This document shows, one piece after another, positions 62,159 to 64,000 of a stretch of 64,000 bases of DNA. The DNA is taken from positions 1 through 64,000 of the forward strand of contig NZ_JBHZSG010000002.1 in assembly GCF_043642205.1 (NCBI RefSeq), given 5' to 3'. Numbering within the stretch: position 1 is the stretch's first letter; the number at the start of each line of letters is the position of its first letter. A model generated the notes under the pieces. That model did not search any database. It was given only the letters and a program-made list of their open reading frames with translations, and was not told where the DNA came from. This DNA comes from Thalassotalea_A litorea (GTDB lineage: Bacteria > Pseudomonadota > Gammaproteobacteria > Enterobacterales > Alteromonadaceae). Position numbers and translations under genes: made by a program.

Positions 62159-62806
62159 CTACTTATTTATCTTTAGTCTTGTAGAAGACCATAAGCTAAA
62201 GAGTGCTGTTAAAAAAAGCATCAAATTTCCGGGTTCAGGTATGCCTTGAGGAGGTAACAAGCTATCGTTTATCCAAATGGATCCTAAATACAACTCACCG
62301 TTGCCAACTACAAAATTATAATTATCGGCAGCTTCACCAAATGGAAGAAGCGGATTTTCGTTATTGATAGTGTAGGCTGGTAGATCATCTCCAATAACAT
62401 CTGCTATAGATTCAGTTATACCACCTTCATTACTATGTCCAACAAATAGTGCAGTAAACCCCTCTACTGTAAAAGGGCTGCCATCTAGGGTAAATTCAAA
62501 AAGTAATCCTTCACCTATGTTAATGTTGTCATCTGGGTTATTATTACAATTATCTGTTTTACAAACACCTAATCCAGAACCGGCATCTAGCCAGTGGAAA
62601 TCCCCACCAACTGTTGTAAAAGTCACATCAAATCCAGATATGCCTAATAGGTCTTTAAAAGTAAATATGCCAGGTACGGGACCTTCATCTTCTTCCGCGG
62701 TTTCTGTGAAATCTAGAAGTTTAATGAGCTCTGCGTTAGCAAAGGTTGGGAGGGCTAATAAGGTCGACAATAAGCCAACTTTAAGTAGGGTGGTTAATTT
62801 AGTCAT
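62159..62806 (-). CDS. PEP-CTERM sorting-domain protein
   Basis: About 215 residues from the ATG at 62806, which has a GGAG box seven bases upstream (an ATG 12 bp earlier would lie over that box). Signal peptide: MTKLTTLLKVGLLSTLLALP then TFANA. The C-terminus has PEPGN, a hydrophobic helix (LMLFLTALFSLW) and a basic end (RLKINK), the tripartite PEP-CTERM signal recognised by exosortase. The middle holds CKTDNCNNNPDDN and an acidic, strand-rich fold with no known domain. PEP-CTERM proteins occur in bacteria that make exopolysaccharide. No exosortase gene is in the window. Confidence 0.88.
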   Translation of the reverse strand: MTKLTTLLKVGLLSTLLALPTFANAELIKLLDFTETAEEDEGPVPGIFTFKDLLGISGFDVTFTTVGGDFHWLDAGSGLGVCKTDNCNNNPDDNINIGEGLLFEFTLDGSPFTVEGFTALFVGHSNEGGITESIADVIGDDLPAYTINNENPLLPFGEAADNYNFVVGNGELYLGSIWINDSLLPPQGIPEPGNLMLFLTALFSLWSSTRLKINK

Positions 62807-63348
62807 ATATGGCTCCAAAATGAGTGAACATTAACATCTAGAGTTTATTACTAGAGCAAATGCAAATACTCTTACTACGAAACTAAGTGTTTTAAAGCAA
62901 AAAACGCGCCAACCAATAAATTCCTCTCAAATACCCTCTAAACTTCAATCCGTTACGAAATCCTTCCTAAATACGGTAAATTCAAAAATTCTAATATTTG
63001 TAAAAAAAGCTGACAATAAAAAGAAAGGTGTCAGCTAAGAATTAAAATTCTAAGCAGGTGTCAAATTCGGCAATAATGCCGAATTAGGGTGTCCAAGGTG
63101 TCAATGAGGAGCCTCAACTATGCGTTTTCGATGTTAGAATTTCCATTTCGAGTTGTCGCTCTGGGAGAGCCTTAGTTCTCAGTTGATTACGAGACCAGAC
63201 AGAACTACGGGGTCAAGTCTTGAACCGTGCGGAAAGCTCAACTTTATGGTTGGGCTTTTTCGTTTTCATAGGGCAATTTTTATTAGTTCATTTGTGGCGC
63301 CTAGTTTGCACTATGCTTTAGCTCGTTCTGCGCACTGCAAACTGTTTG
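62807..63348. repeat. Intergenic region with GGTGTCA linker-hairpin modules
   Basis: No gene is supported. About 63028-63105 carries GGTGTCA linkers around AGAATTAAAATTCT and AATTCGGCA ATAA TGCCGAATT hairpins. TACGGGGTCAAGTCTTGAACC at about 63207-63227 is a phrase I have seen near REP-type transposase elements, from memory only. AGCTCAAC...GTTGGGCT plus five T (63235-63260) could be a terminator of an unseen small RNA. AGTTTGCA...TGCAAACT is an arm pair at about 63304-63342. Confidence 0.6.
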
Positions 63349-63963
63349 CTATTGCTTGCTTCCGACAACGTAATCAATAAACTCGGTATCGTAAGATACG
63401 CCTTGGGGATGCCGTGGATCGCCTGACTCGGTAAGCCCTAACACTTTGACCGGTTTTCCTGAATGAATTAGCAGTTTGAGTACGATTTCCAATCTATAGC
63501 GCAATGCTGGTATTAACTTCTCCTTGGAACCCCAACAGGGGACAAGTATGTCGGCTTGTTCGATGATTTTTTCAAGGTAATGATCATTCTCTGGGCCTAT
63601 CGGATCGCGTACATGTGAAAGCTTTTTTACATCAGTTGAGCGATACGCAAAACAATTTCCCACCAGTATTTTCTTCGCACCATATCTTCTCGCAAATGCC
63701 TGCCAATTTTTTAAAGTATTGTCATCGGTCGTTGCATCCGCCGTTGATGGGTTCATGCCGATATACGCGATAACCGTTTTACCATTAGGATCTATTTGCC
63801 GTTCTAGTACATAACGATAATCGCCACACGATGAAATCGTCGCATCCCCAGATACCCGCTCCTGAACACTAACTTGTACGTCAGTGCTTACCCCAAACAA
63901 CCTGTCCCAGATAACCGTCATCGTTTTCGTGCCTGGCTTTCTGATCTCAAAGTAACTTCCCAC
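63349..63963 (-). CDS. DUF1643 domain protein
   Basis: A 204-residue soluble protein from a GTG at 63963; an ATG at 63921 would give a shorter version and may be the true start. The conserved DUF1643 parts are YRYVLERQIDPNGKTVIAYIG, NPSTADATTDDNT, RYGAKKILVGNCFAYRSTD and VPCWGSKEK. Function is unknown. Members are often carried on mobile or defence-rich DNA. The protein ends VLGLTESGDPRHPQGVSYDTEF, typical of the family. It lies at the right edge, on its own, opposite in strand to the polysaccharide operon. Confidence 0.88.
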   Translation of the reverse strand: MGSYFEIRKPGTKTMTVIWDRLFGVSTDVQVSVQERVSGDATISSCGDYRYVLERQIDPNGKTVIAYIGMNPSTADATTDDNTLKNWQAFARRYGAKKILVGNCFAYRSTDVKKLSHVRDPIGPENDHYLEKIIEQADILVPCWGSKEKLIPALRYRLEIVLKLLIHSGKPVKVLGLTESGDPRHPQGVSYDTEFIDYVVGSKQ

Positions 63964-64000
63964 TTCCAGATAATCTAAACCGCTAAAGATGTTTTTATGC

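Noticed and set aside
63300..63345. Integron attC-like site
   Set aside because: The arm pair AGTTTGCA/TGCAAACT lacks the attC core ends, and no integrase or gene-cassette array is seen.
63153..63380. Small plus-strand frame before the DUF1643 gene
   Set aside because: No Shine-Dalgarno sequence, composition unlike a protein, and it runs over a hairpin and into the convergent gene.
1..64000. tRNA, rRNA, riboswitch, prophage or intact insertion sequence
   Set aside because: None was recognised on either strand; transposase-like proteins are absent.

Overview
The window looks like chromosome from a marine gammaproteobacterium of the Alteromonadales, close to Colwelliaceae, Thalassotalea or Shewanella. 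The basis is protein character and gene order: nadB / rpoE-rseA-rseB-rseC-lepA-lepB-rnc-era-recO-pdxJ-acpS, then barA / rlmD-relA-mazG, then pyrG-eno-ftsB-ispD-ispF-truD-surE-pcm-yqaA-nlpD-rpoS. No tRNA, rRNA, phage or intact insertion sequence was seen. Two 100-base runs of N (16669-16768 and 17938-18037) are assembly gaps inside tandem repeats.

Layout. 1-1376 is a repeat block, followed by a secreted protein of unknown function, a MITE-like element, slyD, ygfZ, sdhE-ygfX and nadB. From 6.9 to 17.7 kb lies the sigma-E operon with its likely autoregulated promoter, leading into translation, secretion and RNA-processing genes; about 870 bp of repeats split rseB from rseC. From 18.8 to 28.3 kb are barA, rlmD, relA, mazG and an uncharacterised protein. 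From 28.3 to 37.5 kb repeats alternate with yjbQ, pyrG, eno, a GIY-YIG protein and an unknown protein. From 37.5 to 44.2 kb is a tight operon from ftsB to rpoS. From 45.2 to 62.1 kb is a surface-polysaccharide locus: rfaH, an ops-like element in the leader, wzc, a UDP-GlcNAc dehydrogenase and C4-epimerase pair (UDP-GalNAcA supply), Wzx, Wzy, three glycosyltransferases, a sulfotransferase, a PglC-like initiating transferase, an ATP-grasp enzyme, a HAD phosphatase and a DegT aminotransferase. The inner part (about 50.3-60.7 kb) is clearly AT-richer than the flanks, as expected for an exchanged capsule or O-antigen cassette. A PEP-CTERM protein and a DUF1643-like protein close the window.

The most striking feature is the intergenic DNA. 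Nearly every gap between operons is filled with short modules built from a constant linker (GGTGGAGTC and its complement, GGTGACA/GGTGTCA, or GTACCCGAA) followed by a small hairpin. The hairpin stem sequence changes from module to module while pairing is preserved. At least 34 copies of a separate ~65-bp REP-like element (two hairpins, CGTCAT...ATGACG ends) are mixed in. I do not recognise the linker-plus-variable-hairpin architecture as a described element. It is the main candidate here for something new.

How the genes work together: sigma-E, RpoS, RelA and BarA form a stress-response backbone. RfaH made next to the polysaccharide operon probably loads at the ops-like site and carries RNA polymerase past internal stops, including a hairpin-T terminator between wzc and the dehydrogenase gene. 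The predicted product is an acidic, probably sulfated, Wzy-type polysaccharide.
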